DNA of 64,000 nt from contig JBHGBD010000011.1 in NCBI GenBank assembly GCA_041946825.1, positions 56,790-120,789 of the forward strand. Reading direction: 5' to 3'. Within the stretch, counting starts at the first letter, position 1. Every line of letters begins with the position of its first letter. This DNA is from CAZTHM01 sp041946825 (lineage in GTDB: Bacteria > Acidobacteriota > Terriglobia > UBA7540). The position numbers and the translations under genes are program-made. The notes beneath the pieces were generated by a model. The model worked only from the letters and a program-made list of their open reading frames with translations, searched no databases and was not told where the DNA came from. Positions 26,011 to 33,937 of the stretch are shown one piece after another.

Positions 26011-26730
26011 CCGCTTAGTCGACAGCCGCTTCAGCCGGTCGATCTCGGCCGAAGTCAGGTGCCGAAACCGTCCGGGCGCCAGGCCTTCGTCGGTCAAGAA
26101 GGCGATGCGCACCCGCTTCAACTTTAGCACTGCTTGCCCGACGCGCTCAAACATTCGCCGCACTTGGTGATAACGGCCTTCCACAAGGGTGATCTCGTAC
26201 CAGGGTTTGTCCCGCTCCGAAACCAGGCGAATTTGCGCGGGCGCGGTGCGCCGACCGTCGAGCACAATTCCTTGTTCGAGTTTCTCCAAGTCATGAGATG
26301 TCGGATGGCCTTCCAGTTTGACGTGATAAGTCCGCGGAACGGCTGAGGCCCTCGACATCAGGAAGTTCGCCAGCTCGCCGTCATTGGTCAGGATGATCAA
26401 GCCGGAGGAATGAAAATCGAGCCTTCCCACCGGATAGACACGCTCTTTCACACCCCGCAACAGAGTCATCACGGTGGGCCGCCGCTGAGGGTCGCTCACG
26501 GTCGAAACGTAGCCCGGCGGTTTATTGAGCAGCAGATAAAGATGCCTTTCAGGGGGGGCGAGCAATCTTCCGTCAACGCGGATGTGGTCGCGCGTCACGT
26601 CCGCCTTCGACCCAAGCTGAGTCACCACTTTCCCGCTCACGCTGACGCGGCCCTGGAGAATCATCTCCTCAGCCTTGCGGCGCGAGGTGATGCCGGCATC
26701 GGCGATGATTTTCTGCAGGCGGGCTTGCAT
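26002..26730 (-). CDS. rluB: 23S rRNA pseudouridine synthase, RluB/RsuA family
   Basis: A 242-residue enzyme. An S4 RNA-binding domain spans about 1-60 (RLQKIIADAGITSRRKAEEM). The catalytic domain follows with GRLDFHSSGLIILTNDG (about 99-115), whose Asp is the catalytic residue for uridine-to-pseudouridine conversion, and the family block YEITLVEGRYHQVRRMFE near 187. The ATG at 26730 gives the conserved N-terminus; the frame opening at 26751 adds only seven residues. The RluB subfamily (23S helix 80-93 region) is inferred; RsuA/RluE/F relatives are close. It sits just downstream of scpB, a common arrangement. Confidence 0.88.
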   Translation of the reverse strand: MQARLQKIIADAGITSRRKAEEMILQGRVSVSGKVVTQLGSKADVTRDHIRVDGRLLAPPERHLYLLLNKPPGYVSTVSDPQRRPTVMTLLRGVKERVYPVGRLDFHSSGLIILTNDGELANFLMSRASAVPRTYHVKLEGHPTSHDLEKLEQGIVLDGRRTAPAQIRLVSERDKPWYEITLVEGRYHQVRRMFERVGQAVLKLKRVRIAFLTDEGLAPGRFRHLTSAEIDRLKRLSTKRQG

Positions 26731-26742
26731 GGCAAAGGCTGC

Positions 26743-26830
26743 ATTCAGCAATCAGCCTTCAGTGGTCAGCTAAACATCTCCGTGTCCGGGCTCCTGCTGA
26801 TCGCTGACCGCTGATGGCTGATCGCTTGTC
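26743..26830. repeat. 7-bp repeat array, inverted arms, overlapping the scpB 3' end
   Basis: Left arm: ATTCAGC, AATCAGC, CTTCAGT, GGTCAGC (26743-26770). Right arm: GCTGATC, GCTGACC, GCTGATG, GCTGATC, GCTTGTC (26796-26830). The arms are inverse copies around 25 bases. The scpB stop codon (26770-26772) lies at the inner edge of the left arm, and the right arm encodes part of the ScpB tail. Confidence 0.85.
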
Positions 26831-27450
26831 TCTTGATCGCTGCTCTCCGGCGGGGCTGCCGGTGGTTCTGTCGGATTCGGCGTGGGCTCCAGGGTAAGTT
26901 CCGATCCCAGGGCCTGGCGCGCGAGCTCCTCGAATTCCTTGAGGCTGGGCAGTTCGCTCACATCCTTCAATCCGAAGTGCACCAGGAAATCCCGCGAGGT
27001 GCGATAAAGGATCGGTCGGCCGACGACGTTCTTCCGCCCCGCCGTGACCACGAGCTTCTTCTCGAGCAGAGTGTGAATCACGCCGCCGCAGTCCACGCCG
27101 CGAATCGCTTCGATTTCCGGAACCGTCACCGGCTGCCGGTAGGCGATCACCGCCAGCGTTTCGAGCGCTGGCCTCGAGAGCCGGATGGGCGGCTTGAGGC
27201 TCTTGACAAATTTCCTCAGGATTTCGTGATGCTCGGGCTTGGAAGAGAATTTGTAGCCGCCCGCGACCCCGCGGATTTGGATGCCGTGGTCGTTGCGCTC
27301 GTAATCCTCCAGCAACTCCTCGAGCCTGGCTTTGACGCGCTCGCGGTCTTCGCCTTCCAGCGATTTCACGATGGCGTCCAGCGTCACGGGCTCCGGCGCT
27401 ACGTAGATGATGGCTTCGATGACGGCTTTTAAATTTTCGTCAGTCAGCAT
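26770..27450 (-). CDS. scpB: segregation and condensation protein B
   Basis: A 226-residue kleisin-associated winged-helix protein of the SMC-ScpAB condensin complex. Typical blocks: LKAVIEAIIYVAPEPV at the start, RLSRPALETLAVIAYRQPVTVPEIEAIRG near 92-120 (read as RPALETLAVIAYRQPVT), and GRPILYRTSRDFL near 150. The last 35 or so residues are a Pro/Ser/Gln/Asp-rich tail partly encoded by a heptamer array and are probably not part of the fold. The gene follows scpA, separated by another array, and precedes rluB. Confidence 0.93.
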   Translation of the reverse strand: MLTDENLKAVIEAIIYVAPEPVTLDAIVKSLEGEDRERVKARLEELLEDYERNDHGIQIRGVAGGYKFSSKPEHHEILRKFVKSLKPPIRLSRPALETLAVIAYRQPVTVPEIEAIRGVDCGGVIHTLLEKKLVVTAGRKNVVGRPILYRTSRDFLVHFGLKDVSELPSLKEFEELARQALGSELTLEPTPNPTEPPAAPPESSDQETSDQPSAVSDQQEPGHGDV

Positions 27451-27455
27451 GATGT

Positions 27456-27570
27456 CAGTTGCAGGTAGTCAGTAGCCAGTTTCAGGTTCCCAGTGACAAA
27501 GGCTCGCGGTCAATTCCTCGCCCCATTTTTTCCTCACTGGCAACTGGCCACTGGCTGCTGGCAACTATGA
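27456..27570. repeat. 7-bp repeat array, inverted arms, between scpA and scpB
   Basis: Left arm: CAGTTGC, AGGTAGT, CAGTAGC, CAGTTTC, AGGTTCC, CAGTGAC (27456-27497). Right arm: ACTGGCA, ACTGGCC, ACTGGCT, GCTGGCA, ACTATGA (27536-27570). The arms are inverse in sense. The array runs up to the scpA stop codon. Confidence 0.85.
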
Positions 27571-28437
27571 GAAACTCTCTTCCAGCCCCGCTTCCAATAG
27601 GGCCGTATTCGTGCCCGCCATGATTTCTTCAAAGCGTTTGTGCCGATAAACCATGATCGGCGCGAAGAGTTCTTTCTGGCGCAACAAAATCGCGTGAAGC
27701 CGGACCATCTCCAGCAGTGCCAGGAAGAGCGCGATGAGCGCCTGGCGCGAAATATAGCCTGCCATCAGCAGATCGAGCGGCACGGGCTTGGGACTGGCGA
27801 GGAGTGTTTCGCGGACGTGCTGGATCATCTGCGCGACGGTGACTTCCTCGCGGCGAATTTCGATCTGCGGGCGCTTCTTGGAACGCTCCAGAATCTCGCG
27901 GAAAACCGAAATCAGGTCAAACGCTGTGACCGTGAATCCGGGCTCGTCCTCGGCTTCGACAAATTCGCCAATGCCCGGCTGCGACCACGTTGCGTCCTCG
28001 ATCAGGCGCTTCGATTGCAGCATCTGCGCGGCGTTCTTGAACTGCTCGTGTTCGAGCAGGCGCTGCACGAGTTCGGCGCGCGGGTCGCCTTGTTCTTCCT
28101 CGGGAGCGTTCGGGTCGGGCGGCAGGAGCATCCGCGACTTGATGTAAATCAGCGTGGCCGCCATCAGGATGAACTCGCCCGCCACGTCGATGTTCATCTC
28201 TTCGAGCAGGCGCAGATAGTCGAGATACTGCTGCGTGATCTTGGCGATGGGAATGTCGTAGATGTTGATCTGCTGCTTGCGAATCAGGTCGAGCAGCAGG
28301 TCGAGCGGGCCTTCATAGACTTCGAGCTTGACGGGCGGCGCGGGCGCGGCAACGCGGCTGGCGCGCTTCGCCACGGCCTGCGGGGAATCGCTCTGGTCAG
28401 GTGCGGGAACTCCGGATTGTTCGAGGTCGTCGGTCAT
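27565..28437 (-). CDS. scpA: segregation and condensation protein A
   Basis: A 290-residue kleisin that bridges the SMC heads. YEGPLDLLLDLIRKQQINIYDIPIAKITQQYL (shortened: YEGPLDLLLDLIRKQQINIY) near residue 40 is the ScpA N-terminal signature, and LIYIKSRMLLPP near 95 is also conserved. The C-terminal winged helix contains the VRLHAILLRQKELFAPI block. A 35-residue N-terminal extension rich in Ala/Pro precedes the conserved domain, so a shorter start is possible. It is upstream of scpB in the same orientation. Confidence 0.92.
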   Translation of the reverse strand: MTDDLEQSGVPAPDQSDSPQAVAKRASRVAAPAPPVKLEVYEGPLDLLLDLIRKQQINIYDIPIAKITQQYLDYLRLLEEMNIDVAGEFILMAATLIYIKSRMLLPPDPNAPEEEQGDPRAELVQRLLEHEQFKNAAQMLQSKRLIEDATWSQPGIGEFVEAEDEPGFTVTAFDLISVFREILERSKKRPQIEIRREEVTVAQMIQHVRETLLASPKPVPLDLLMAGYISRQALIALFLALLEMVRLHAILLRQKELFAPIMVYRHKRFEEIMAGTNTALLEAGLEESFS

Positions 28438-28443
28438 GCCAGC

Positions 28444-28559
28444 GCTCAGCTTTCAGCGATCAGCCGTCAGCAAACCCGCCGCGGCGGGTCGCTCATTGCC
28501 CTTCTGCCACCCATGCCCTGGGGACTTGCTGATGGCTGAGACCTGACGGCTGAATGCTC
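28444..28559. repeat. 7-bp repeat array, inverted arms, between trpS and scpA
   Basis: Left arm: GCTCAGC, TTTCAGC, GATCAGC, CGTCAGC (28444-28471). Right arm: GCTGATG, GCTGAGA, CCTGACG, GCTGAAT (28528-28555). The arms are inverse copies around about 56 bases. Unit class is the same as at 26743-26830 and 34592-34658. Confidence 0.87.
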
Positions 28560-28562
28560 TTT

Positions 28563-29564
28563 TCAAGTCAACTTCATTGCCGCCCGCACTTCCGCCATCG
28601 TCGTCTGCGCCACCTTGCGCGCTTTGCTCGTGCCCGAGTCGAGAACATCCCAGACTTGTTGGGGATTTTCCTCGTACGGTTTTCTTCGCTTCTGAATCGG
28701 CGCGAGTGTTTCGTTGACGTGTCCGGCCAGAAGCTTCTTGCAGTCGAGGCACCCGATCTCCGCCGTCCGGCACTCGCGATTGACCCGGTCGATCGTCTCT
28801 TGCTTCGAGAAGATTTTGTGGACATCGAAAACCGGACACACGTCGGGATTCCCTGGATCCGTGCGCCGTTTGCGCGCCGGGTCAGTAATCATCGTGGCCA
28901 GTTTCTTCGAAACTACCTCCGGCGCATCGGTGAGGAAGATAGCATTGTTGTAACTCTTCGACATCTTCCGCCCATCGGTGCCGGGCAACCGCGGCGAGGG
29001 GGTGAGTAGTGCTTGAGGCTCGGGAAAGACAGATCCGTAGAATTGATCGAACCGCCGCGCCACCTCCCGAGTCAACTCGACGTGGGGGACCTGATCTTCT
29101 CCCACCGGAACCGCGTCGGCCTTGTACATCAGGATGTCGGCGGCCTGGAGGAGCGGGTAGCCGAGGAATCCGTAAGTGTGGATGTCGCGGTCGGTGATGT
29201 TTTCGAGCTGCTCCTTGTAGGTCGGCACGCGTTCGAGCCACCCCAGCGGCGTGACCATCGAAAAGAGCAGATGCAATTCCGCGTGCTCGGGCAGGCGCGA
29301 CTGAACGAAGAACGTAGCCTTGTTCGGATCCAGCCCTGCGGCGAGCCAGTCGGTGACCATTTGCAGCGTGTTCTCGCGGACCTCCGAAGGGTCGGCGTAA
29401 TCCGTGGTCAGCATATGCCAGTCGGCGACGAAGTGGAAACTGTCGTACGTATTCTGGAGTTTGATCCAGTTCTGAAGGGCGCCAACGAGGTTGCCCAGAT
29501 GGAGTTTTCCCGTGGGCCGCATTCCGCTCAGGATTCGCGGCCGTGATTTCTGCTGGTCAGTCAT
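28563..29564 (-). CDS. trpS: tryptophanyl-tRNA synthetase
   Basis: Class I aminoacyl-tRNA synthetase of 333 residues that charges tRNA-Trp. The HIGH-equivalent motif is GKLHLGNLVGAL near residue 17, KMSKS (GRKMSKSYNN) lies near 205, and the TrpRS block GFLGYPLLQAADILMYKAD near 120-138 is present. The ATG at 29564 gives the normal N-terminus; the open frame continues upstream to 30137 but that part is not TrpRS-like. A T-box or trp leader was looked for upstream and not seen. Confidence 0.95.
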   Translation of the reverse strand: MTDQQKSRPRILSGMRPTGKLHLGNLVGALQNWIKLQNTYDSFHFVADWHMLTTDYADPSEVRENTLQMVTDWLAAGLDPNKATFFVQSRLPEHAELHLLFSMVTPLGWLERVPTYKEQLENITDRDIHTYGFLGYPLLQAADILMYKADAVPVGEDQVPHVELTREVARRFDQFYGSVFPEPQALLTPSPRLPGTDGRKMSKSYNNAIFLTDAPEVVSKKLATMITDPARKRRTDPGNPDVCPVFDVHKIFSKQETIDRVNRECRTAEIGCLDCKKLLAGHVNETLAPIQKRRKPYEENPQQVWDVLDSGTSKARKVAQTTMAEVRAAMKLT

Positions 29565-29695
29565 TCGGCTGTTCGAGGAAATGGCATTATCAGCGAAGGG
29601 AGCGGGAACGCACTCCCTGCGTGCCGCTTGCCCACAAGGCATCGTAGCACAGGTGCGCGCGAATCGGGAAGCAGCGTAGCCCCGCCATCCTTTCA

Positions 29696-29724
29696 TTGAC
29701 AATTGCGCGGGGAACAGATACAAG
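29696..29724 (+). promoter_or_regulatory. promoter for the exported 165-residue protein
   Basis: TTGACA at 29696-29701 and TACAAG at 29719-29724 with a 17-base spacer. The start codon of the downstream gene is 60 bases further on. It also lies upstream of trpS in the divergent direction. Confidence 0.6.
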
Positions 29725-29783
29725 CGAGTGGCGAAGTGCGTTCGTCTCCGGGACAAGTCGATACAGGTTTTGAGGAGGAATGG

Positions 29784-30281
29784 GTGAAACCTTGGGCCAC
29801 AATTTTGATCCTCGCTGCATGCACGGTGCTGGCTTGCTGTGTTTCCGCCGCCGCGCAAGCTAAGCCGCGGCAAAAGCGCAGCGAGTTCCCCGCTCCTCCG
29901 GCCACCGCGCGCGCCTGGCATTCGCAGACCACGGGAAAGGAATACAACGTGTGGATCGCCAACCGGCGATTGTACGCCGTGTGGACCAACGTGCCGGCGG
30001 ATCTGGCCAAAGGCGGAGCATACATCCGCACCGAATGCCGAAGAGTGGGAACCCGTTGGGTGGGGTCGTCTCAAACCTACCTGCCTTTTCCCTGCGGCAA
30101 AGACAAGGATGGAAAACAGATTGGCCGGTGGTGCCACCTGCTCACCAAGATCGAATTCAAACGCGTCGAATCGGATCGAATCGCCGGCAGCGCCGAAGGC
30201 TACCTGAAGTTTGACTGCGAAAAATGCGCGATCGCTGAGTCGGTGATGAAGGACTTTGAGTGGACGCCCAAGGGACAGTAG
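29784..30281 (+). CDS. exported Cys-containing protein of unknown function
   Basis: A 165-residue protein. The GTG at 29784 follows GAGGAGGAA closely and opens a typical signal peptide (VKPWATILILAACTVLACC, cleavage near SAAAQA). The mature part has Trp/Tyr-rich strands (KEYNVWIANRRLYAVWTNV) and four or five cysteines, which may form disulfides in the periplasm. I do not recognise the family. A promoter lies at 29696-29724, and the gene is followed directly by a pure heptamer array. Confidence 0.6.
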   Translation: MKPWATILILAACTVLACCVSAAAQAKPRQKRSEFPAPPATARAWHSQTTGKEYNVWIANRRLYAVWTNVPADLAKGGAYIRTECRRVGTRWVGSSQTYLPFPCGKDKDGKQIGRWCHLLTKIEFKRVESDRIAGSAEGYLKFDCEKCAIAESVMKDFEWTPKGQ

Positions 30282-30344
30282 GCAGGAAGCAGGAAGCAGG
30301 AAGCAGAAAGCAGAAAGCAGAAAGCAGAAAGCAGAAAGCAGAGA
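30282..30344. repeat. pure 7-bp tandem array
   Basis: Nine heptamers in a row: three GCAGGAA, five GCAGAAA, one GCAGAGA. This is the least diverged array in the window and the only one without a visible inverted arm. It lies between the stop codons of the convergent 29784 gene and etfA. Confidence 0.92.
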
Positions 30345-30346
30345 CC

Positions 30347-31339
30347 CTAGGTGGACTTCAGTTTTTTGATCTCCTCGATGAGCGGCGGAACGATTTCGAA
30401 TAAATCCGCAACCACGCCGTAAGTCGCCACTTCAAAGATCGGCGCTTCTTTGTCCTTGTTGATTGCGACTACCGTCCTCGAACCTTTCATTCCCACCTGG
30501 TGCTGGATGGCGCCCGAAACGCCGAGGCCGATGTAAAGCTTCGGCGCGACGGTTTGGCCGGAGCTGCCGATCTGGCGGTCCATGGGCAGCCAGCCGCTGT
30601 CGCAGATCGGCCGCGAGGCGCCGATTTCCGCTCCCAAGGCTTCCGCCAGCTTCTTCACCATCTCCAGATTCTCGGGAGCCTTGATGCCGCGGCCCACCGC
30701 CACAATGACCTCCGCCTGAGTCAAGTCCACGGCCTGCTTCGCCTCACGAAACCGTTCGCCGGGCCTGGAGCGAATAACATCGGCGGAAAGCGAAACGGGA
30801 ACGGAAATGACCGGCGCGCTGGCAGCTCCGCGCCGCACCGAGTCTTCGCGAAACGCCGCGGCCTGGAAGGAGACGAGGTGCGGACCTTCGCCTACGAATT
30901 CCACGTCCGCGCAGAACTTCCCTTGGAAAACCTGGCGGACAAAAAACAGCCGGTCGTTTTCTTTGCGGTATCCGAGGCAGTCGCTGATCAGCGCGCGTTC
31001 GAGCTTCGCCGCCAGCTTGGGAGCGAAATCCCGAACTTGATAAGTGTGACTGAAGACGACGAACTGCGGCGAGCGCTGGCGAACCACCTCGCTCAATGCC
31101 AACGCGTATCCGTCTGCGGTGTAGTTGTCGAGCGCCGCCGCATCAACCGTCAACACCGTCTGGAGTTCGACGGCGGCGAGTTCGCTCGCCAATCCGCCGA
31201 TGCCCTGACCCAGCAGGACGGCGGCCAGCGGCTTGCCCGTATCCTGGGCGAGTTGCTGCCCGGCGGCAAGCGCCTCCCACGCGGGGCGCGTCAGCTTGCC
31301 GCTTTGATGCTCGGCGAAGACTAGAATTTCGTCAGGCAT
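30347..31339 (-). CDS. etfA: electron transfer flavoprotein alpha subunit
   Basis: A 330-residue FAD-binding subunit of ETF, passing electrons from acyl-CoA dehydrogenases to ETF-quinone oxidoreductase. The C-terminal FAD domain is clear: VAVGRGIKAPENLEMVKKLA, GASRPICDSGWLP, and GLGVSGAIQHQVGMKGS, then AINKDKEAPIFEVATYGVVAD. The ATG at 31339 starts MPDEILVFAE as in the family; codons upstream to 31402 are repeat array read as protein. The partner etfB lies upstream, with a NIPSNAP-like gene between. Confidence 0.95.
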   Translation of the reverse strand: MPDEILVFAEHQSGKLTRPAWEALAAGQQLAQDTGKPLAAVLLGQGIGGLASELAAVELQTVLTVDAAALDNYTADGYALALSEVVRQRSPQFVVFSHTYQVRDFAPKLAAKLERALISDCLGYRKENDRLFFVRQVFQGKFCADVEFVGEGPHLVSFQAAAFREDSVRRGAASAPVISVPVSLSADVIRSRPGERFREAKQAVDLTQAEVIVAVGRGIKAPENLEMVKKLAEALGAEIGASRPICDSGWLPMDRQIGSSGQTVAPKLYIGLGVSGAIQHQVGMKGSRTVVAINKDKEAPIFEVATYGVVADLFEIVPPLIEEIKKLKST

Positions 31340-31343
31340 GGAA

Positions 31344-31466
31344 AAAGTCGAAGGTCGAAAGTTGAAAGTCGACAGTTGAAACTTCAGGGTTGAAAGTTGC
31401 AAGCGCGGGAGTCTTTACTTCCTGCTTTCAACCTTTACCCTTTAACCTTTAACCCTTAACCTTTCT
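31344..31466. repeat. 7-bp repeat array, inverted arms, upstream of etfA
   Basis: Left arm: AAAGTCG, AAGGTCG, AAAGTTG, AAAGTCG, ACAGTTG, AAACTTC, AGGGTTG, AAAGTTG (31344-31399). Right arm: CTTTCAA, CCTTTAC, CCTTTAA, CCTTTAA, CCCTTAA, CCTTTCT (31425-31466). It occupies the whole gap within the etf operon, including the etfA translation start region. Confidence 0.88.
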
Positions 31467-31875
31467 ACTCCCCTTCCACGGTCGGGCCGACAAAGGGCTT
31501 GTTGGCGCCCTCGGGCTTGTCGGCCTTCTCAGCTTCTTTGGCCTTCTTCGGTTTTTCAGCGCCCGACGACGAGAAACCGGCGATCGACTCGCAGACCAAT
31601 TCGAGCGGGATGGTTTTGTAAAATTCCCCCGCCTCGAATTTTTTAATCTGCTCTTTCCAGACCGGGTTGTTGCGCGCAGCCTCCAGCGCCTCGTTGTCGC
31701 GCCAGAAAACCAGCCAGAGGTATTCGGGCTTGCGAGCTTCGAAGACCTTGATGAAGTGCGCGTCGAGGCACCCATCGATCTTCTTGAGTGCGGGCAGCGT
31801 CACCTGCCGGCCGAACTTCTCGTACTCTTCCGCCCGCTTCTTGCGGGCGCGCATTCGCCAGATGTGGACATGCAT
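31465..31875 (-). CDS. NIPSNAP/ABM-like dimeric alpha-beta-barrel protein
   Basis: A 136-residue protein. Residues 1-100 (MHVHIWRMRARKKRAEEYEK..., LWLVFWRDNEALEAARNN, FYKTIPLELV) fit a ferredoxin-like alpha+beta barrel of the NIPSNAP or antibiotic-biosynthesis-monooxygenase superfamily. The last 30 residues are a Lys/Glu/Pro-rich tail. It sits 17 bases after etfB and before etfA on the same strand, so it belongs to the etf transcript. Its role there is not known; a small flavin- or substrate-handling protein is a guess. Confidence 0.65.
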   Translation of the reverse strand: MHVHIWRMRARKKRAEEYEKFGRQVTLPALKKIDGCLDAHFIKVFEARKPEYLWLVFWRDNEALEAARNNPVWKEQIKKFEAGEFYKTIPLELVCESIAGFSSSGAEKPKKAKEAEKADKPEGANKPFVGPTVEGE

Positions 31876-31892
31876 GTTGTCTCCTTCCGCGG

Positions 31893-32672
31893 CTACAGCA
31901 CCCGCGATTCGTTCTTGAGCTTATCGACCAGCCGCGCGGCGATTTCCTTGGGGCTGCCCTCGAGGAACTCGGTCTGGCCCTTTTTGGGCGGGACATACAC
32001 CCTGGAAATCTTCTGCCGCGGGGTCAGGTCTTGCGGACTCAGTCCCAGATCCGCTGGGGTCAGCTTTTGCAGAGGCTTGTTCTTCGCTGCCAGGATTCCT
32101 TTCAAAGAGGCATAACGGGGTTTATTAATGCCCGACTGGATAGTAAGCAGGGCCGGAAGAGGCATCTCGACCCACTGGAACCACCCGCCTTCGAGCTCGC
32201 GCTTCACTTTCAGCGTCGCGCCTTCCACCTGGATTTCCATGATGATCGTCGAGTGCGGGACGCCCAGGATTTCGGCCACCAGCACCCCCGTCTGTGCGTA
32301 ACCGGAATCGTCGGATTGCAGGCCGGTCAGAACCAGGTCGGGTTTTTCCCTGTCGATCGTGCGGGCCAGCACGCGGGCCAATCCGAGCGGGTCCAGCGCC
32401 ACAAAAGCGGGATCGTCCAGATGCAGCGCGCGGTCAGCGCCTTTGGCCAGAGCTTCCTTGATGGCCTGCTGCGCGCGCGCCGGGCCGAGCGAGCAGACGA
32501 TCACCTCGCCGCCGTGCTTCTCCTTCAGCCGCAGCGCCTCTTCCAGCGCGAAGGTGTCCGGCTCGTTGACCTCGAAGCTCAGGTCGGTTTCGCGAATCCA
32601 CGTGCCTTCGGCGTTCAGCCGCAACACGGCGTCGCGCGAGGGAACCTGCTTGAGGCACACCACGATTTTCAT
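31893..32672 (-). CDS. etfB: electron transfer flavoprotein beta subunit
   Basis: A 259-residue ETF subunit that binds AMP and clamps the acyl-CoA dehydrogenase. MKIVVCLKQVPSRDAVLR at the N-terminus, VNEPDTFALEEALRLKEKHGGEV near 39 (shortened: NEPDTFALEEALRLKE), and DLVLTGLQSDDSGYAQTGVLVAE (TGLQSDDSGYAQTG) are family blocks. It is the first gene of the etfB-NIPSNAP-etfA set. Confidence 0.95.
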   Translation of the reverse strand: MKIVVCLKQVPSRDAVLRLNAEGTWIRETDLSFEVNEPDTFALEEALRLKEKHGGEVIVCSLGPARAQQAIKEALAKGADRALHLDDPAFVALDPLGLARVLARTIDREKPDLVLTGLQSDDSGYAQTGVLVAEILGVPHSTIIMEIQVEGATLKVKRELEGGWFQWVEMPLPALLTIQSGINKPRYASLKGILAAKNKPLQKLTPADLGLSPQDLTPRQKISRVYVPPKKGQTEFLEGSPKEIAARLVDKLKNESRVL

Positions 32673-32882
32673 GGGCGCCCTATCTTGCCACAGTCTCAGG
32701 CAAAAAGTGAGGGGTATTGAAACTTTGGCGACTACCCCCTGTCAAGCCGAATCGCTCTGTGTTGACGGAGTAGTGCACACCGTCCGCGTGTAGAGACTTG
32801 CGACGATGTTTGCGCGGCGATAAGATTTCCGAGGAGCGGCCGCGAGCGTAGGCCCTCAGCATGTGGGAATTTCGATCCGCGG

Positions 32883-33383
32883 ATGTGCAACAACATGAGC
32901 TTTCCTGCCACCGACCAGCTCCGCGCCGAACATCGCGAGATGCAGCGCCTTCTCCAGCGTTTCGAAGGCGAGCTGAGCAATCCGCAGGGTGAAGGTTTGA
33001 CGGCGCTGGCCGGAACGTTCGCCGAAATCCAGAAACATCTGGCTTCGCATTTTGCGAAGGAGGAAGAGGTCTTCTACCCGGCGCTTGCGCCGGCGCTCGA
33101 GGCGAACGACCTGGAGATTGCCAAACTCAACGACGATCACTCGGACGTGCGCGAGACGTCTTCGGCGTTCCAGCAACTGCTCGACCAGGCGCCTGCGGGC
33201 TCGGACCTTCCGGTTTCGGCGCGCGCGGAGCTCTCCTCGCTGGGATGGGAACTCTGGAACCTCATCCACCATCACATCGAGGACGAGGAGCAGGGCCTGC
33301 TCGCCTTCGCCGACCGGAGCCTCGACGCCGAGACCCAGGCTCGCCTCGCGGCCCGGATGACGAGCCTGGACCCGCCGAATTGA
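32883..33383 (+). CDS. hemerythrin HHE-domain protein
   Basis: A 166-residue four-helix protein likely to bind a di-iron centre. Iron-ligand candidates are H17 (LRAEHREM), H56 and E60 (ASHFAKEEE), H86 (DDHSDVRE), H129-H131 and E135 (IHHHIEDEEQG), spaced as in HHE-domain proteins. These handle oxygen, nitric oxide or iron in the cytoplasm. The ATG at 32895 is an alternative start four codons later. No operon partner is on this strand. Confidence 0.87.
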   Translation: MCNNMSFPATDQLRAEHREMQRLLQRFEGELSNPQGEGLTALAGTFAEIQKHLASHFAKEEEVFYPALAPALEANDLEIAKLNDDHSDVRETSSAFQQLLDQAPAGSDLPVSARAELSSLGWELWNLIHHHIEDEEQGLLAFADRSLDAETQARLAARMTSLDPPN

Positions 33384-33703
33384 TGCCACTCGTTTGCAAC
33401 TAGCCTCTTGCAACGAGCCGCAGGGTTTCGCCCGACGAATCCGGCGCGAAAAACCGTCCAAAACCGAGCCTATCGGTTTGATTCTAACGAGCTATTTTGC
33501 TACGGGTTCGTTTTGTCGGACATTTTATACAACTCGCCTGTTTTCAGTATTTTATCAGCTTTGGGTGCTCGCTATATAGGCGTGGTTTTTGCTTGTTGCA
33601 GGGCTGCTGCAACTCGTCACTTCCCGCCGGCGCCGTTCCCCATCTCTCATGACGCTAGACTATCACACTTGTCGCCATTTGTCAAGCCAAAACGTCCCTG
33701 TAG

Positions 33704-33722
33704 CGCCGGTCTGTGACCGGCG
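33704..33722. repeat. perfect 8-bp hairpin
   Basis: CGCCGGTC (33704-33711) pairs exactly with GACCGGCG (33715-33722) around three bases. No T-tract follows, so it is a dispersed palindrome rather than a clear terminator. Confidence 0.65.
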
Positions 33723-33787
33723 ACTGTACCGGGGAACGGAGTTCGCCCGGCACTTCGGGGGGTTCGCCCGCCCTTGTCATTCTGAGC

Positions 33788-33806
33788 CCCGATGCAGTTG
33801 ATCGGG
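33788..33806. repeat. palindrome related to the one at the window's right end
   Basis: CCCGAT (33788-33793) pairs with ATCGGG (33801-33806). The strand reads CCCCGATGCAGTTGATCGGG; the reverse complement of 63975-63995 begins CCCCGATGCAGTCCATCGGG, so the two are copies with two differences. Confidence 0.55.
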
Positions 33807-33937
33807 ACGAAGAATCCCCGCAGTTCGAAGGCGATCTTGCCCGCGAACTGACAAGGACCCTTCTCCCGCTCAGAGCAGGCTCAGGGTGACATGGGAATGC
33901 GCTGTAGCGGGGGCGTCCCCACCGCCGCAGACGAGCC

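Larger units (their letters stand above)
33384..33937. other. 554-base intergenic region with dispersed palindromes
   Basis: No gene seen. It holds an imperfect inverted repeat CTCGTTTGCAA...TTGCAACGAG near 33389-33418, a perfect hairpin at 33704-33722, and a palindrome at 33788-33806. The text around the last (CTTGTCATTCTGAG...GAAGAATC) is of a kind seen repeatedly between genes in this phylum, as far as I remember. An AT-rich stretch lies at about 33480-33590. Confidence 0.5.

Noticed and set aside
29565..29703. T-box or trp leader upstream of trpS
   Set aside because: No T-box sequence, antiterminator or Trp-rich leader peptide seen.
29565..30137. N-terminal extension of trpS
   Set aside because: Not TrpRS-like and opposite a supported exported-protein gene.
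30282..30344. CRISPR array
   Set aside because: Units are 7 bp with no spacers and no cas genes in the window.
31340..31402. N-terminal extension of etfA
   Set aside because: Encoded wholly by a heptamer array; the family N-terminus starts at 31339.
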